Below the pieces are notes generated by a model. It was not told where the DNA came from. It saw only the letters and a program-made list of their open reading frames with translations, and did no database searches. Positions 13,977 through 25,499 of a stretch of DNA of 64,000 nucleotides are shown here, one piece after another. Source of the DNA: Pseudomonas monteilii (lineage in GTDB: Bacteria > Pseudomonadota > Gammaproteobacteria > Pseudomonadales > Pseudomonadaceae). Position 1 is the first letter of the stretch. Every line of letters starts with the position of its first letter. The stretch covers positions 1,116,001 through 1,180,000 of the forward strand of contig CP013997.1 in NCBI GenBank assembly GCA_001534745.1, in the 5' to 3' direction. Position numbers and translations under genes: made by a program.

Positions 13977-14831
13977 ATGAGTCTGGAGAACATCTCCTGC
14001 CAGAAGAGCTTCGGTGGCTGGCACAAACGTTACCGTCACACCTCGCAGACCCTGGGCTGCGAGATGGTCTTCGCCGTCTACCTGCCGCCCCAGGCCGAGC
14101 AGGGCGAGAAGCTGCCGGTGCTGTACTGGCTCAGCGGGCTGACCTGCACCGACGAGAACTTCATGCAGAAGGCCGGTGCCCTGGGCCTGGCGGCCGAGCT
14201 GGGCATGATCATCGTCGCGCCCGACACCAGCCCCCGTGGCGATCAGGTGCCGGGCGACCCGGACGGGGCCTGGGACTTCGGCAAGGGGGCAGGTTTCTAC
14301 CTCAATGCCACCCAGCAGCCGTGGGCCCAGCATTACCGCATGCACGACTATGTGGTGAACGAGCTGCCTGCGTTGATCGAAGCGCATTTCCCGGCGTCCG
14401 ACCAGCGCAGCATCAGCGGTCACTCCATGGGCGGGCACGGCGCACTGGTCTGCGCCTTGCGCAACCCGGGGCGTTACCGCTCGGTCTCGGCGTTCTCGCC
14501 CATCAGCAACCCGATGGATTGCCCCTGGGGCGAGAAGGCCTTCTCGCGCTACCTGGGCGACGACCGTGCGCGCTGGCGGGAATGGGACGCCAGTGTGCTG
14601 TTGGCCGAAACGCCGGCGGGTCAATGTCCGCCGCTGCTGGTGGACCAGGGCGATCGCGACGATTTCCTCGACCACCAGCTCAAGCCTCAGGCGCTGGAGC
14701 AGGCGGCACGCAAGGGCGGCCATGCGCTGACCCTGCGCCTGCAGCCAGGTTACGACCACAGCTACTACTTCATCGCCAGCTTCATCGATGAGCACCTGCG
14801 CCACCATGCCGTGGCGCTGGGACGGGTCTGA
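13977..14831 (+). CDS. fghA: S-formylglutathione hydrolase
   Basis: A 284-residue esterase-D family hydrolase that releases formate and glutathione from S-formylglutathione, the second step after AdhC. The nucleophile is Ser150 in [25 protein letters not shown] near residue 50 forms the oxyanion region, and the Asp ([10 protein letters not shown]) and His (GYDHSYYFI) of the triad are present. It starts 8 bp after adhC in the same operon. A strong hairpin (14903-14928) lies beyond it. Confidence 0.98.
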   Translation: MSLENISCQKSFGGWHKRYRHTSQTLGCEMVFAVYLPPQAEQGEKLPVLYWLSGLTCTDENFMQKAGALGLAAELGMIIVAPDTSPRGDQVPGDPDGAWDFGKGAGFYLNATQQPWAQHYRMHDYVVNELPALIEAHFPASDQRSISGHSMGGHGALVCALRNPGRYRSVSAFSPISNPMDCPWGEKAFSRYLGDDRARWREWDASVLLAETPAGQCPPLLVDQGDRDDFLDHQLKPQALEQAARKGGHALTLRLQPGYDHSYYFIASFIDEHLRHHAVALGRV

Positions 14832-14902
14832 GCCCGTGCCGCTGAGCATGCCGCGCACCTGAACGTCAGCGCGCCCAAGCGTTGCCAAAGCAGGTAGAAT
14901 CA

Positions 14903-14928
14903 CGCCCTGAATCCATCAGGGCGTTTTT
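14903..14928 (+). terminator. Terminator-like hairpin abutting the ispF start codon
   Basis: CGCCCTGA (14903-14910) pairs perfectly with TCAGGGCG (14916-14923) across a 5-nt loop, followed by five T residues and then CT and the ispF ATG at 14931. It fits a terminator for adhC-fghA. A -10-like TAGAAT at 14895-14900 precedes it, so the stem may also lie near the 5' end of ispF mRNA. Confidence 0.7.
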
Positions 14929-14930
14929 CT

Positions 14931-15404
14931 ATGCGTATTGGCCATGGCTACGATGTGCACCGCTTCACCGACGGTGCGTTCATTACCCTGGGTGGGTTGC
15001 AGATCGCCCACACCCGCGGCCTGCTGGCCCACTCCGATGGCGACGTGCTGCTGCACGCCTTGAGCGATGCACTGCTCGGCGCGGCCGCGTTGGGCGACAT
15101 CGGCAAGCATTTCCCGGACACCGATCCGCAGTTCAAGGGGGCCGACAGCCGCGTGCTGCTGCGCCATGTGGTCAGCCTCGTGCGGGCCAAGGGCTGGCAG
15201 GTCGGCAACGTCGACGCCACCATCGTCGCCCAGGCGCCGAAAATGGCGCCGCACATCGAGCGCATGCGTGCCCTGATCGCCGAAGACCTCGGCGTGCAGG
15301 TCGACCAGGTCAACGTCAAGGCCACCACCACCGAGAAACTCGGTTTCACAGGCCGTGAGGAAGGGATCGCCGTGCATGCGGTCGCCTTGTTGCTGCCCGC
15401 ATGA
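14931..15404 (+). CDS. ispF: 2-C-methyl-D-erythritol 2,4-cyclodiphosphate synthase
   Basis: A 157-residue trimeric enzyme that cyclises CDP-ME 2-phosphate in the MEP isoprenoid pathway. The zinc ligands appear in GHGYDVHRF (Asp8, His10) and [12 protein letters not shown]. The C-terminal [17 protein letters not shown] is a family signature. No clear Shine-Dalgarno is visible because the terminator-like T-tract runs almost to the ATG. It overlaps truD by 4 bp, beginning the ispF-truD-surE-pcm run. Confidence 0.98.
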   Translation: MRIGHGYDVHRFTDGAFITLGGLQIAHTRGLLAHSDGDVLLHALSDALLGAAALGDIGKHFPDTDPQFKGADSRVLLRHVVSLVRAKGWQVGNVDATIVAQAPKMAPHIERMRALIAEDLGVQVDQVNVKATTTEKLGFTGREEGIAVHAVALLLPA

Positions 15405-16446
15405 ACGAGCCGCAACTGCTGGGCCCTCGGGCCTATGGCGAAGCGCTCGGCACGGCCGTGCTCAAGGCGGTGGCCGAAGACTTCCAGGTCGATGAAGTGC
15501 TCGACCTTCCCTTGAGTGGGCAGGGCGAGCACCTGTGGCTGTGGGTGGAAAAGCGTGACCTGAACACCGAAGAAGCCGCGCGTCGCCTGGCGCGTGCCGC
15601 CGGCGTTCCGGTACGGGCCATCAGCTACGCCGGGCTCAAGGATCGCCAGGCGCTGACCCGTCAGTGGTTCAGCCTGCACCTGCCGGGCAAGGCCGACCCG
15701 GACCTCACGCGTGCCCAGGACGAGACCCTGCGGGTCCTCACGCAAACGCGGCACTCACGCAAGCTGCAACGTGGCGCCCATTCGGCCAATGGTTTCACCC
15801 TGCGTCTCACCGCACTTCAGGCCGATCATGCGGCCCTGGACGCCCGCCTGGAGCAGATCGCTCGGCGCGGCGTACCCAACTATTTTGGCGCGCAACGTTT
15901 CGGGCATGCCGGTGGCAACGTACAGGACGCCCAGGCCTGGGCCGAACGGGGCGCTCTGCCGGAGCAGCGCAACACCCGCTCGCGTCTGCTCTCCAGTGCG
16001 CGCAGCTTCCTGTTCAACCAGGTGCTGGCCGAGCGCGTCCAGGCCGGCGACTGGCAGCACGCGATCGTGGGCGACCTGCTGGCGTTCACCGACAGCCGCA
16101 GCTTTTTCCCCGCCGATGCACAGACCTGTGAAGATCCGCGCCTGGCGCTGCTCGACCTGCACCCGACCGGCCCGTTGTGGGGTGAAGGCGAGCCGGCCAC
16201 CGACGGGGCGCCCGGCGCACGGGAGCGCGCGATCGGCGCACGTCATGCGGCCCTCTGCCGCTGGCTGGCGAGCGCTGGCCTGAAGCAGGAGCGGCGTGTG
16301 CTCCGGCTCCCTATTGGCGCGCTGACATGGCATTATCCCGAGCCTGATACCCTGCAACTGGAATTCGTCCTGCCGGCTGGATGCTTCGCCACCGTTCTGG
16401 TACGCGAACTCGTCGATCTGCTGCCGGCAGGGCCTTTGGAAAGCCC

Positions 16447-16459
<13 letters not shown>
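15401..16459 (+). CDS. truD: tRNA pseudouridine(13) synthase TruD
   Basis: A 352-residue TruD-family enzyme that makes pseudouridine 13 in tRNA(Glu). The catalytic Asp81 is in [27 protein letters not shown] and [10 protein letters not shown] are conserved TruD segments. It overlaps ispF by 4 bp at the front and surE by 13 bp at the back, so the genes are tightly coupled. Length is normal for the family. Confidence 0.97.
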
Positions 16460-17870
<1,411 letters not shown>

Positions 17871-18041
17871 AGCACGACGGATTTTTTGCACGGTCGACGA
17901 ATTCCGCGGTCATTGCCCTGTCTATCAGGCGGTGCCGCGACGGTGGCGCACAGCGCGTCCAGCACTGGGCATCGCGGCAATTCGACTCGGCCATGGAAGA
18001 CAACTTTGCGATCAAGATCGTCAGACGAGAGGAAGCGGCGG

Positions 18042-18890
18042 GTGGGGCATACAATCATTGAGCAGCGCAAGGCGTGGACCGGCAACCTGCTGTTGCCGAT
18101 CGTATTGGCGCTGGGGGCTCTGCTGACCGGTTGCTCCAGTTCGGGTTCCAACAGCGCGAGCGTGGTCGACCGCAATGCCAGCGCGCCCAAGCGCCAGGCC
18201 GTGACTTCCGGTCAGTACAAGGTCAGGCCGGGCGACACCCTGTATTCCATCGCCTTCCGCTATGGCTGGGACTACAAGGAGCTGGCGGCGCGCAACGGCA
18301 TCGGCGCGCCCTACACCATTCATCCTGGCCAGACCATCCGCTTCAGCAGCGGCTCCTCCGGCAGCACCACGGTGGTCTCGAGTCCGTCCTCGTCGAGCAA
18401 GACCACGGTGACGCGACGCGTGGTCGGCACCACACCTGCCGTGGCACAGACGACCACCACCACCGCGTCGAGCGGCAGCAGCACCACGGTGACGAAAGTC
18501 CCTGCGGCCGAGGTATCGGCCGGGGGCTGGATGTGGCCTGCCAACGGGGTGGTCATCGGCAAATTCGCTTCAAACGGCAGTTTGAATAAAGGCATTGATA
18601 TCGCAGGTGATTTGGGACAGCCTGTTTTTGCTGCGTCCAATGGGTCAGTGGTGTACGCCGGTAGTGGATTGAGGGGCTACGGCGAACTGATCATCATCAA
18701 GCACAGCGATACCTACGTGAGTGCCTACGGTCACAACCGCAGGCTGTTGGTTCGGGAGGGGCAAACCGTCAAGGCAGGGCAAACGATCGCTGAAATGGGG
18801 TCCACGGGCGCTGATCGGGTAAAGCTGCACTTTGAAATTCGTCGTCAAGGCAAACCCGTCGATCCGCTCCAGTTTCTGCCACGCCGCTGA
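18042..18890 (+). CDS. nlpD: Murein hydrolase activator lipoprotein NlpD
   Basis: The start chosen is GTG at 18042, preceded by GAGAGGAAG (18027-18035), giving a 282-residue lipoprotein. The signal peptide ends in the lipobox LLTGC with Cys31. A LysM domain (QYKVRPGDTLYSIAFRYGWD) follows, then a Ser/Thr-rich linker and a C-terminal M23/LytM domain. The LytM zinc ligands are degenerate (Asn in NKGIDIA, Lys in VKLHFE), which fits an activator of AmiC-type amidases rather than an enzyme. The 3' third (18560-18850) is visibly more AT-rich and contains the likely rpoS promoter with a PsrA box. An open frame from 17886 is upstream noise. Confidence 0.93.
   Translation: MGHTIIEQRKAWTGNLLLPIVLALGALLTGCSSSGSNSASVVDRNASAPKRQAVTSGQYKVRPGDTLYSIAFRYGWDYKELAARNGIGAPYTIHPGQTIRFSSGSSGSTTVVSSPSSSSKTTVTRRVVGTTPAVAQTTTTTASSGSSTTVTKVPAAEVSAGGWMWPANGVVIGKFASNGSLNKGIDIAGDLGQPVFAASNGSVVYAGSGLRGYGELIIIKHSDTYVSAYGHNRRLLVREGQTVKAGQTIAEMGSTGADRVKLHFEIRRQGKPVDPLQFLPRR
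18569..18586 (+). promoter_or_regulatory. PsrA-type operator of the rpoS promoter inside nlpD
   Basis: The sequence TTCAAACGGCAGTTTGAA has perfect 7-bp arms around a 4-bp spacer. It fits the PsrA consensus (G/C)AAAC-N2-4-GTTT(G/C) established for Pseudomonas rpoS promoters. It lies about 410-425 bp upstream of the rpoS ATG, close to where PsrA binds in P. aeruginosa. Function here is inferred. Confidence 0.75.
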
Positions 18891-18994
18891 TGACTGCATC
18901 CAGCCTGTTCTTGCGTAAAGGGACAGGCTCAAGCGCCGCCAGGGAAAAAGGTGACGCTCGAGTCTGAGTTCGAACTCAGCAAAGGACTATAACA

Positions 18995-20002
18995 ATGGCT
19001 CTCAGCAAAGAAGTGCCGGAGTTTGACATCGACGGCGACCTGCTCATCATGGAAGCGGACGTCGTGTTGGAAACGGAAGAGGTGTCGGACGAACCTGCTG
19101 CTTCCCCGGTTCGGACAAAGGCCAGGCAGGGCGCTTCATCCAAACAGCACAAGTACATCGACTACACGCGCGCACTGGATGCCACCCAGCTGTACCTCAA
19201 CGAGATCGGTTTTTCGCCCCTGCTGTCGCCCGAGGAGGAAGTGCACTTCGCGCGTCTGTCGCAGAAGGGTGATCCGGCTGGCCGCAAGCGCATGATCGAA
19301 AGCAACCTGCGCCTGGTGGTGAAGATCGCTCGCCGCTACGTCAACCGCGGGCTGTCGCTGCTGGACCTGATCGAAGAGGGCAATCTCGGGCTGATCCGCG
19401 CCGTGGAAAAATTCGACCCGGAGCGGGGGTTCCGATTCTCCACCTACGCCACGTGGTGGATCCGCCAGACCATCGAGCGCGCCATCATGAACCAGACGCG
19501 CACCATCCGTCTGCCCATTCATGTGGTCAAGGAGCTCAACGTCTACCTGCGGGCAGCCCGTGAACTGACCCAGAAACTCGATCACGAACCCTCGCCGGAA
19601 GAGATCGCCGCGCTGCTGGAAAAACCGGTGGCCGAGGTCAAGCGCATGCTCGGGCTGAACGAGCGGGTATCCTCGGTGGACGTTTCCCTGGGGCCGGACT
19701 CTGACAAGACCCTGCTCGACACGCTGACCGACGATCGTCCCACCGACCCGTTCGAGCTGCTGCAGGACGACGATCTCTCCCAGAGCATCGACCAATGGCT
19801 GGGCGAGCTGACCGACAAGCAGCGGGAGGTGGTGATTCGACGCTTTGGCCTGCGCGGGCATGAAAGCAGCACCCTGGAAGACGTCGGGCTGGAGATCGGT
19901 CTGACCCGCGAGCGGGTACGGCAGATCCAGGTCGAAGGGCTCAAGCGCCTGCGCGAGATCCTGGAAAAGAACGGGCTCTCCAGCGAGTCGTTGTTCCGTT
20001 AG
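18995..20002 (+). CDS. rpoS: RNA polymerase sigma factor RpoS
   Basis: A 335-residue stationary-phase sigma factor of the sigma-70 family. Region 2 is seen in [22 protein letters not shown] and the -10 recognition segment in [16 protein letters not shown]. Region 3 covers [14 protein letters not shown], and region 4.2 the helix-turn-helix [22 protein letters not shown]. It is about 100 bp after nlpD, whose 3' half contains a PsrA box. A 12-bp-stem terminator follows at 20084-20138, then rsmZ. Confidence 0.99.
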   Translation: MALSKEVPEFDIDGDLLIMEADVVLETEEVSDEPAASPVRTKARQGASSKQHKYIDYTRALDATQLYLNEIGFSPLLSPEEEVHFARLSQKGDPAGRKRMIESNLRLVVKIARRYVNRGLSLLDLIEEGNLGLIRAVEKFDPERGFRFSTYATWWIRQTIERAIMNQTRTIRLPIHVVKELNVYLRAARELTQKLDHEPSPEEIAALLEKPVAEVKRMLGLNERVSSVDVSLGPDSDKTLLDTLTDDRPTDPFELLQDDDLSQSIDQWLGELTDKQREVVIRRFGLRGHESSTLEDVGLEIGLTRERVRQIQVEGLKRLREILEKNGLSSESLFR

Positions 20003-20083
20003 GCCGCACAGGTGCCATGCCGCCTGAAGGGCGGTAAATTGGCGCTTGGGCACATCAGGACAGGGCAATGGGCGCTCGCGAAC

Positions 20084-20138
20084 AGCCGCCCTGGCACGTG
20101 TGATGGATCGACCATCGCGCTGGCCAGGGCGGCTTTTT
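20084..20138 (+). terminator. rpoS terminator
   Basis: AGCCGCCCTGGC (20084-20095) pairs perfectly with GCCAGGGCGGCT (20123-20134), followed by a five-T run. The 27-nt loop contains a smaller hairpin (GATGG...CCATC). This is a clear factor-independent terminator for rpoS. Confidence 0.9.
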
Positions 20139-20235
20139 CATGCCCTGTCGTTCGGGCGGGCCAGGGCAACGACGAGCCTGGGCCTGGCACCTTCAGCCGG
20201 AAGCAGGCGCGTGCTGCCTGTGGTATGACTTCCTC

Positions 20236-20253
20236 TGTAGGACATTGCTCACA
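20236..20253 (+). promoter_or_regulatory. GacA-type upstream activating sequence of rsmZ
   Basis: TGTAGGACATTGCTCACA matches the GacA box TGTAAG-N6-CTTACA at 10 of 12 defined positions. It lies about 180-190 bp before the inferred rsmZ start, consistent with the distal element described for rsmZ in P. fluorescens. Confidence 0.75.
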
Positions 20254-20425
20254 AGAAAGGTAAGCCAACAGCAGGAACAACAGTAAACAGTTAGCGATTG
20301 CAGCTGTTGGATAATTTCAAGCCATTGATTTCAAAGCAGTTTTATAACTGTAACTTAAGGTTTGGCTGAATTGATTTGAGAGGTATTGCGCTTGTTCGGC
20401 GCGGGGAAACCGCTAGTATTCGAAC

Positions 20426-20554
20426 TGTGCCCACGGACGCGGCACGGTCGACACGGACGATGACCAGGACATCGCAGGACGCGATTCATCAGGACGATGA
20501 CAAGGAATACAGGGACCAGGGACGAAAAGTGGGCGGGCAACCGCCCCTTTTTTT
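20426..20554 (+). ncRNA. rsmZ: Regulatory small RNA RsmZ
   Basis: An RNA of about 128 nt that sequesters the translational repressors RsmA/RsmE in the Gac-Rsm cascade. It has eight GGA motifs (20435, 20455, 20467, 20477, 20492, 20504, 20513 and 20520), several in hairpin loops. The first hairpin is GTGCC...GGCAC. It ends in the terminator stem GGGCGG/CCGCCC (20531-20546) and a T run. A -10-like TAGTAT is at 20414-20419 and a GacA box 180-190 bp upstream. The location between rpoS and fdxA is that of rsmZ in other Pseudomonas. The exact 5' end is inferred. Confidence 0.93.
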
Positions 20555-20653
20555 GCGCTCGAAAAAGCGTCGAAGGCGATAGGGCCCGGAACAGGCCCGA
20601 CGCCAGCCCCCTCGCGCAAGGCGACGGGGTGCTGGAGGGTCATGCCGGGGGCA

Positions 20654-20977
20654 TCAACGCGCCAGGTACTGGATCTTGCCAGGCGTGCCGTCGAATTCCT
20701 TGGCTTCCGGCAGTTCGTCCTTCTTCTCGGTGATGTTCGGCCAGATCTCCGCCAGTTCGGCGTTCAGCTCGATGAAGTTCTCCATGCCAGCCGGGATCTC
20801 GTCTTCCGAGAAGATGGCTTGAGCCGGGCATTCCGGTTCGCACAGTGCACAGTCGATGCATTCGTCTGGATGAATGACCAGGAAGTTCGGACCTTCGTAG
20901 AAGCAGTCCACCGGGCAGACCTCTACACAGTCGGTGTACTTGCACTTGATGCAGTTGTCGGTGACGACGAAGGTCAT
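20654..20977 (-). CDS. fdxA: 7Fe-8S ferredoxin FdxA
   Basis: A 107-residue ferredoxin of the Azotobacter FdI type. The cysteine pattern includes [14 protein letters not shown] and [12 protein letters not shown], which bind one 3Fe-4S and one 4Fe-4S cluster; the long C-terminal tail is typical. It transfers electrons in the cytoplasm, and the partner could be Fpr, encoded elsewhere in this window. It is transcribed towards rsmZ and lies 136 bp from the mutS 3' end. Confidence 0.98.
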   Translation of the reverse strand: MTFVVTDNCIKCKYTDCVEVCPVDCFYEGPNFLVIHPDECIDCALCEPECPAQAIFSEDEIPAGMENFIELNAELAEIWPNITEKKDELPEAKEFDGTPGKIQYLAR

Positions 20978-21113
20978 TTCTAATTTTCTCCTCAGGCAAC
21001 GGCAGCGTACCCCCGATACAGGGCAGCGCGGTTCGCGAAAGAGGCCACACGTCAGGCTGGGCGTGTGGCGCTGGCGAACCGCGCGGGATTCTAACAGCTT
21101 GTTACGGCACGCG

Positions 21114-23681
21114 TTATAACAGGTTCTTAAGTTGATATAGCGTTTCGATCGCTTGGCGCGGCGTCATGTTGTCCAGGTCCAGGCCACCGAGCCGATCCAT
21201 GGCCGGGTGCGGCAGGCTGGCGAACAGATCGCTCTGGTGAGGCGCTGCCGTTGGATGCGACGGTGTCGCCGGAGGTTCCTGCGGCAAGCTGGCGGTTTCC
21301 AGCCTGCCCAGGTGCTCTCGCGCACGGGCGATGACCGCACCAGGCACGCCCGCCAGCTGCGCCACGGCCAGGCCATAGCTCTGGCTCGCCGGCCCCGGCA
21401 GGACATGGTGCAGGAACACGATGCGCTCGTTGTGCTCGGTGGCCTTCAGGTGCACGTTGGCCACCAGTGGCTGGCTGTCCGGCAGCACCGTCAGTTCGAA
21501 GTAGTGGGTGGCGAACAGCGTGTAGGCGCGCAGTTCGGCCAGGCGTTCGGCGGCGGCCCAAGCCAGCGACAGGCCATCGAAGGTGCTGGTGCCACGGCCG
21601 ACTTCGTCCATCAGCACCAGGCTGCGGTCAGTGGCGTTGTGCAGGATGTTGGCGGTTTCGCTCATCTCGACCATGAAGGTCGAGCGGCCGCCGGCCAGGT
21701 CATCGCTGGAGCCGATCCGCGTGAAGATGCGATCGACCAGCGACAGCTCGCAGCGAACGGCCGGTACGAAACTGCCGATGTGCGCCATGAGCACGATCAG
21801 CGCGGTCTGGCGCATGTACGTGGATTTACCGCCCATGTTCGGGCCGGTGATGATCAGCATCCGCGTGCTGTCGTCCAGGGTCAGGTCGTTGGCCACGAAC
21901 GGCGTGGTCAGCACCTGTTCGACGACCGGGTGACGGCCCTGCTCGATGCGCAGGCAAGGGGTGTCGACGAACTGCGGGCAGTTCAGGTCGAGGGTCAGGG
22001 CGCGCTCGGCCAGGTTGCTCAGGACGTCGAGTTCGGCCAGCGCCGCCGCGGTGTCCTGCAGCGGGGCCAGGTGGCCGATCAAAGTTTCCAGCAGCGCGTC
22101 GTAGAGCATCTTCTCGCGCGCCAGGGCCCGGCTCTTGGCCGACAGCGCCTTGTCCTCGAACGCCTTGAGCTCGGGCGTGATGAAGCGCTCAGCGCCCTTG
22201 AGGGTCTGGCGTCGGATGTAGTCGCCAGGCGCCTGTTCGGCCTGGCGGGTCGGCAGCTCGATATAGTAGCCGTGGACCCGGTTGTAGCCGACTTTCAGGT
22301 TGGACAGGCCGGTGCGGGCCCGCTCGCGCGTTTCCAGGTCGATCAGGAACTGGCCGGCGTTCTCGCTCATCGACAGCAGCTCGTCCAGCTCGGCGTCGTA
22401 GCCGAGCTTGAGCACGCCGCCGTCGCGGATCACCGCCGGCGGGTTGTCGATGATCGCGCGCTCGAGGAGGTTGGCGAGCTCCGGGTAGGTGCCGGCGATG
22501 GCGGCCAGACGCGCCAGGTGCGGCGCTTCCAGCTCGGCCATGGCGTTGTGCAGCTCGGGCAGGGCGGCCAGCGCGTCGCGCAGGCGGGCCAGATCCCGTG
22601 GGCGGGCATTGCGCAGGCCGATGCGCGCCAGGATGCGCTCGATGTCGCCGATGTCCTTGAGTTGCGGCTGGAGCTTCTCGAAGCGGTAGCCGTCGAGCAG
22701 GCAGCGGATCGAGCCCTGGCGCGCCTGCAGGATCTTCAGGTCGCGCAGGGGGCGGTTCAGCCAGCGGGTCAGCAGGCGACTGCCCATGGCGGTCTGGCAG
22801 CGGTCGATGACCGACTGCAGCGTGTTGTCACGCCCGCCGGCCAGGTTGACGTCCAGCTCCAGGTTGCGCCGACTGGCGCCGTCGAGGATGACCGTGTCGT
22901 CCAGGCGCTCATGACGCAGGCTGCGCAGGTGCGGCAGGGCGGTGCGCTGGGTTTCCTTGGCGTAGGCCAGCAGGCAGCCGGCCGCGCCGATGGCCAGGGT
23001 CAGCTTGTGGCAGCCGAAGCCCTTGAGGTCCTGGGTCGCGAACTGCTGGCACAGGCTCTTGCGCGCGGTATCGCGGTCGAAGTCCCACGGTGCCCGGCGC
23101 CGACAGCCACGGCGCTTCTCCGCCGGCAGGCTCTGGGGCCAGTCGTCGGGGATCAGCAGTTCCACCGGGTTGATGCGCTCCAGTTCGGCCAGCAGGTTTT
23201 CCCAGCCTTTGAGCTCCTGCACGGTGAAGTTGCCGCTGGTGATGTCCAGCACGGCCAGACCGAACAGGCGCTCATCGCCCAGCACCGCGGCGATCAGGTT
23301 GTCGCGGCGCTCGTCGAGCAGGGCTTCGTCGCTGATGGTGCCGGGGGTGATGATGCGCACCACCTGGCGCTCGACCGGCCCCTTGCTGGTGGCCGGATCG
23401 CCGATCTGCTCGCAGATGACCACCGACTCGCCGAGCTTGACCAGCTTGGCCAGGTAGCCTTCGGCAGAGTGGAAGGGGATGCCGCACATCGGGATCGATT
23501 GCCCGGCGGACTGGCCACGGGCGGTCAGGGTGATGTCCAGCAGTTTGGCTGCGCGCTTGGCGTCTTCGTAGAAGATCTCGTAGAAGTCGCCCATGCGGTA
23601 GAACATCAACTGGTCTGGATGCTGGTTCTTGAGCTTCCAGTACTGCTGCATCATCGGGGTATGGTGAGAAAGGTCGGACAT
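21114..23681 (-). CDS. mutS: DNA mismatch repair protein MutS
   Basis: An 855-residue mismatch-recognition ATPase. The N-terminal mismatch-binding motif is [15 protein letters not shown], with Phe-x-Glu. The ATPase has Walker [10 protein letters not shown] and Walker B with signature [14 protein letters not shown], followed by ATHYFELT. The C-terminal dimerisation helices are present. Length is normal. pncC and recA lie divergently beyond its start, the usual mutS-recA neighbourhood in Pseudomonas. Confidence 0.99.
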   Translation of the reverse strand: MSDLSHHTPMMQQYWKLKNQHPDQLMFYRMGDFYEIFYEDAKRAAKLLDITLTARGQSAGQSIPMCGIPFHSAEGYLAKLVKLGESVVICEQIGDPATSKGPVERQVVRIITPGTISDEALLDERRDNLIAAVLGDERLFGLAVLDITSGNFTVQELKGWENLLAELERINPVELLIPDDWPQSLPAEKRRGCRRRAPWDFDRDTARKSLCQQFATQDLKGFGCHKLTLAIGAAGCLLAYAKETQRTALPHLRSLRHERLDDTVILDGASRRNLELDVNLAGGRDNTLQSVIDRCQTAMGSRLLTRWLNRPLRDLKILQARQGSIRCLLDGYRFEKLQPQLKDIGDIERILARIGLRNARPRDLARLRDALAALPELHNAMAELEAPHLARLAAIAGTYPELANLLERAIIDNPPAVIRDGGVLKLGYDAELDELLSMSENAGQFLIDLETRERARTGLSNLKVGYNRVHGYYIELPTRQAEQAPGDYIRRQTLKGAERFITPELKAFEDKALSAKSRALAREKMLYDALLETLIGHLAPLQDTAAALAELDVLSNLAERALTLDLNCPQFVDTPCLRIEQGRHPVVEQVLTTPFVANDLTLDDSTRMLIITGPNMGGKSTYMRQTALIVLMAHIGSFVPAVRCELSLVDRIFTRIGSSDDLAGGRSTFMVEMSETANILHNATDRSLVLMDEVGRGTSTFDGLSLAWAAAERLAELRAYTLFATHYFELTVLPDSQPLVANVHLKATEHNERIVFLHHVLPGPASQSYGLAVAQLAGVPGAVIARAREHLGRLETASLPQEPPATPSHPTAAPHQSDLFASLPHPAMDRLGGLDLDNMTPRQAIETLYQLKNLL

Positions 23682-23838
23682 TCAAGGCCTTGAAACGGTG
23701 CGTCAATTAGACAGAAGCGGATCGTCCAATACTACAGGGTTTCGCCAGGCGATGCCGCCCCCGGCTCGCCCGGTCGACGCCTGGACAGGCCAGGCCGGTA
23801 TCGATGCTAAGGTGAGTCTTCTCACACAAGGAGCCGCC

Positions 23839-24321
23839 ATGACCGCCATCACCGTCCTGTCCCAGCATCTGGGTGAACATCTGACCCGTCTCGGTGCCCA
23901 AGTAAGCACGGCCGAGTCGTGCACCGGCGGCGGCATCGCCGAGGCCATCACCCGCGTGGCGGGCAGTTCCGCCTGGTTCGAAGCCGGCTATGTGACGTAT
24001 TCGAACCGGCAGAAAACCCTGCAGCTGGGCGTGCCCGCCACGTTGTTCGAGACCGTGGGCGCGGTCAGTCAGGCGGTCGTCGAGGCCATGGCCCGGGGCG
24101 CCCAGGTCGGCAGCGGTGCGCGTTTCAGCGTCGCGGTCAGCGGCGTGGCCGGCCCGGGCGGCGGTTCGCCTGCCAAGCCGGTAGGGATGGTGTGGCTGGC
24201 CTGGGCGGACGGCGAGCAGGTACACAGCGTCAGGCGTCAGTTCGACGGCGACCGACAGGCGGTGCGTGAGCAGACCGTGGTCGCGGCGCTCGAAGGGCTG
24301 TTACGTCTTGGTGCAGAGTAA
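23839..24321 (+). CDS. pncC: Nicotinamide-nucleotide amidase (CinA C-terminal family)
   Basis: A 160-residue stand-alone CinA C-terminal domain that deamidates nicotinamide mononucleotide to nicotinate mononucleotide in NAD recycling. The conserved motifs are TAESCTGGGIAEAITRVAGSSAWFEAGYVTYSNRQK and VSGVAGPGGGS. ATG at 23839 has AAGGAG just upstream (23828-23833); a longer frame from 23698 lacks homology. Its place between mutS and recA is conserved in Pseudomonas. Confidence 0.95.
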   Translation: MTAITVLSQHLGEHLTRLGAQVSTAESCTGGGIAEAITRVAGSSAWFEAGYVTYSNRQKTLQLGVPATLFETVGAVSQAVVEAMARGAQVGSGARFSVAVSGVAGPGGGSPAKPVGMVWLAWADGEQVHSVRRQFDGDRQAVREQTVVAALEGLLRLGAE

Positions 24322-24365
24322 ATTGCACGCAGGGGTAGGCGGAAGCCTCACCCTGTGGAATAATA

Positions 24366-24381
24366 CTGGCTACTTATACAG
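24366..24381 (+). promoter_or_regulatory. LexA box of recA
   Basis: CTGGCTACTTATACAG fits the gammaproteobacterial SOS box CTG-N10-CAG. It lies 44-59 bp before the recA ATG, in the correct place to repress recA. SOS control is inferred from the motif. Confidence 0.88.
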
Positions 24382-24424
24382 GTATTGAGGCCGTCAGGGC
24401 CTTGTCGATCACGTGAGGATTTCA

Positions 24425-25492
24425 ATGGACGACAACAAGAAGCGCGCCTTGGCTGCGGCCCTGGGTCAGATCGAACGTCAGTTTGGCAAAGGCGCGGTCA
24501 TGCGCATGGGTGACCATGAGCGTCAGGCCATTCCGGCCATTTCCACCGGCTCGCTGGGGCTGGACATCGCACTGGGCATCGGCGGTCTGCCGAAGGGCCG
24601 TATCGTGGAAATCTACGGTCCGGAATCGTCGGGCAAGACGACCCTGACCCTGTCGGTCATCGCCGAAGCCCAGAAGAGCGGCGCCACCTGCGCTTTCGTC
24701 GACGCCGAGCACGCGCTGGATCCCGAGTACGCCGGCAAGCTGGGCGTCAATGTCGACGACCTGCTGGTCTCGCAGCCCGACACCGGTGAGCAGGCCCTGG
24801 AAATCACCGACATGCTGGTGCGCTCCAACGCCGTCGACGTGATCATCGTCGACTCCGTGGCCGCGCTGGTGCCCAAGGCCGAGATCGAAGGCGAGATGGG
24901 CGACATGCACGTCGGCCTGCAGGCTCGACTGATGTCCCAGGCGTTGCGCAAGATCACCGGTAACATCAAGAACGCCAACTGCCTGGTGATCTTCATCAAC
25001 CAGATCCGCATGAAGATCGGCGTGATGTTCGGCAGCCCGGAAACCACCACCGGTGGTAACGCGCTGAAGTTCTACGCCTCCGTGCGTCTCGACATCCGCC
25101 GTACCGGCGCGGTGAAAGAGGGCGACGAGGTCGTGGGCAGCGAAACCCGCGTCAAGATCGTCAAGAACAAGGTCTCGCCACCGTTCCGCCAGGCCGAGTT
25201 CCAGATCCTCTACGGCAAGGGCATCTACCGCAACGGCGAGATCATCGACCTGGGCGTGGCCCACGGGTTCGTGGAGAAGTCCGGTGCCTGGTACAGCTAC
25301 AAGGGCAGCAAGATCGGCCAGGGCAAGGCGAACGCCGCCAAGTACCTGCAAGAGAACGAGGCCGTTGGCGCCGAGCTCGACAAGCTGATCCGCGACAAGC
25401 TGCTCAACGCAGGTGCGGTCGCGGCGGCCGGCAAGGCAGCGGCGGCCGAAGCTAGCGCTGACGACGTCGCTGACGCCGACGCCGGTAACTGA
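24425..25492 (+). CDS. recA: Recombinase RecA
   Basis: A 355-residue recombinase that forms filaments on single-stranded DNA, promotes strand exchange and triggers LexA self-cleavage. Walker A is GPESSGKTT; the L2 and multimerisation segments ([27 protein letters not shown]) are typical. The start [17 protein letters not shown] at 24425 is standard. The C-terminal tail is acidic and Ala-rich. A LexA box lies upstream and recX begins 7 bp after the stop. Confidence 0.99.
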   Translation: MDDNKKRALAAALGQIERQFGKGAVMRMGDHERQAIPAISTGSLGLDIALGIGGLPKGRIVEIYGPESSGKTTLTLSVIAEAQKSGATCAFVDAEHALDPEYAGKLGVNVDDLLVSQPDTGEQALEITDMLVRSNAVDVIIVDSVAALVPKAEIEGEMGDMHVGLQARLMSQALRKITGNIKNANCLVIFINQIRMKIGVMFGSPETTTGGNALKFYASVRLDIRRTGAVKEGDEVVGSETRVKIVKNKVSPPFRQAEFQILYGKGIYRNGEIIDLGVAHGFVEKSGAWYSYKGSKIGQGKANAAKYLQENEAVGAELDKLIRDKLLNAGAVAAAGKAAAAEASADDVADADAGN

Positions 25493-25499
25493 TCGGCCC

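Noticed and set aside
20349..20366. Second possible GacA half-site (TGTAAC) closer to rsmZ
   Set aside because: The right half matches poorly; the upstream site at 20236-20253 is far better and lies at the distance known for rsmZ.
21153..23693. 846-codon frame antisense to mutS
   Set aside because: Composition is that of a frame shadow (Gln, Arg and Val rich) and mutS is complete and certain.
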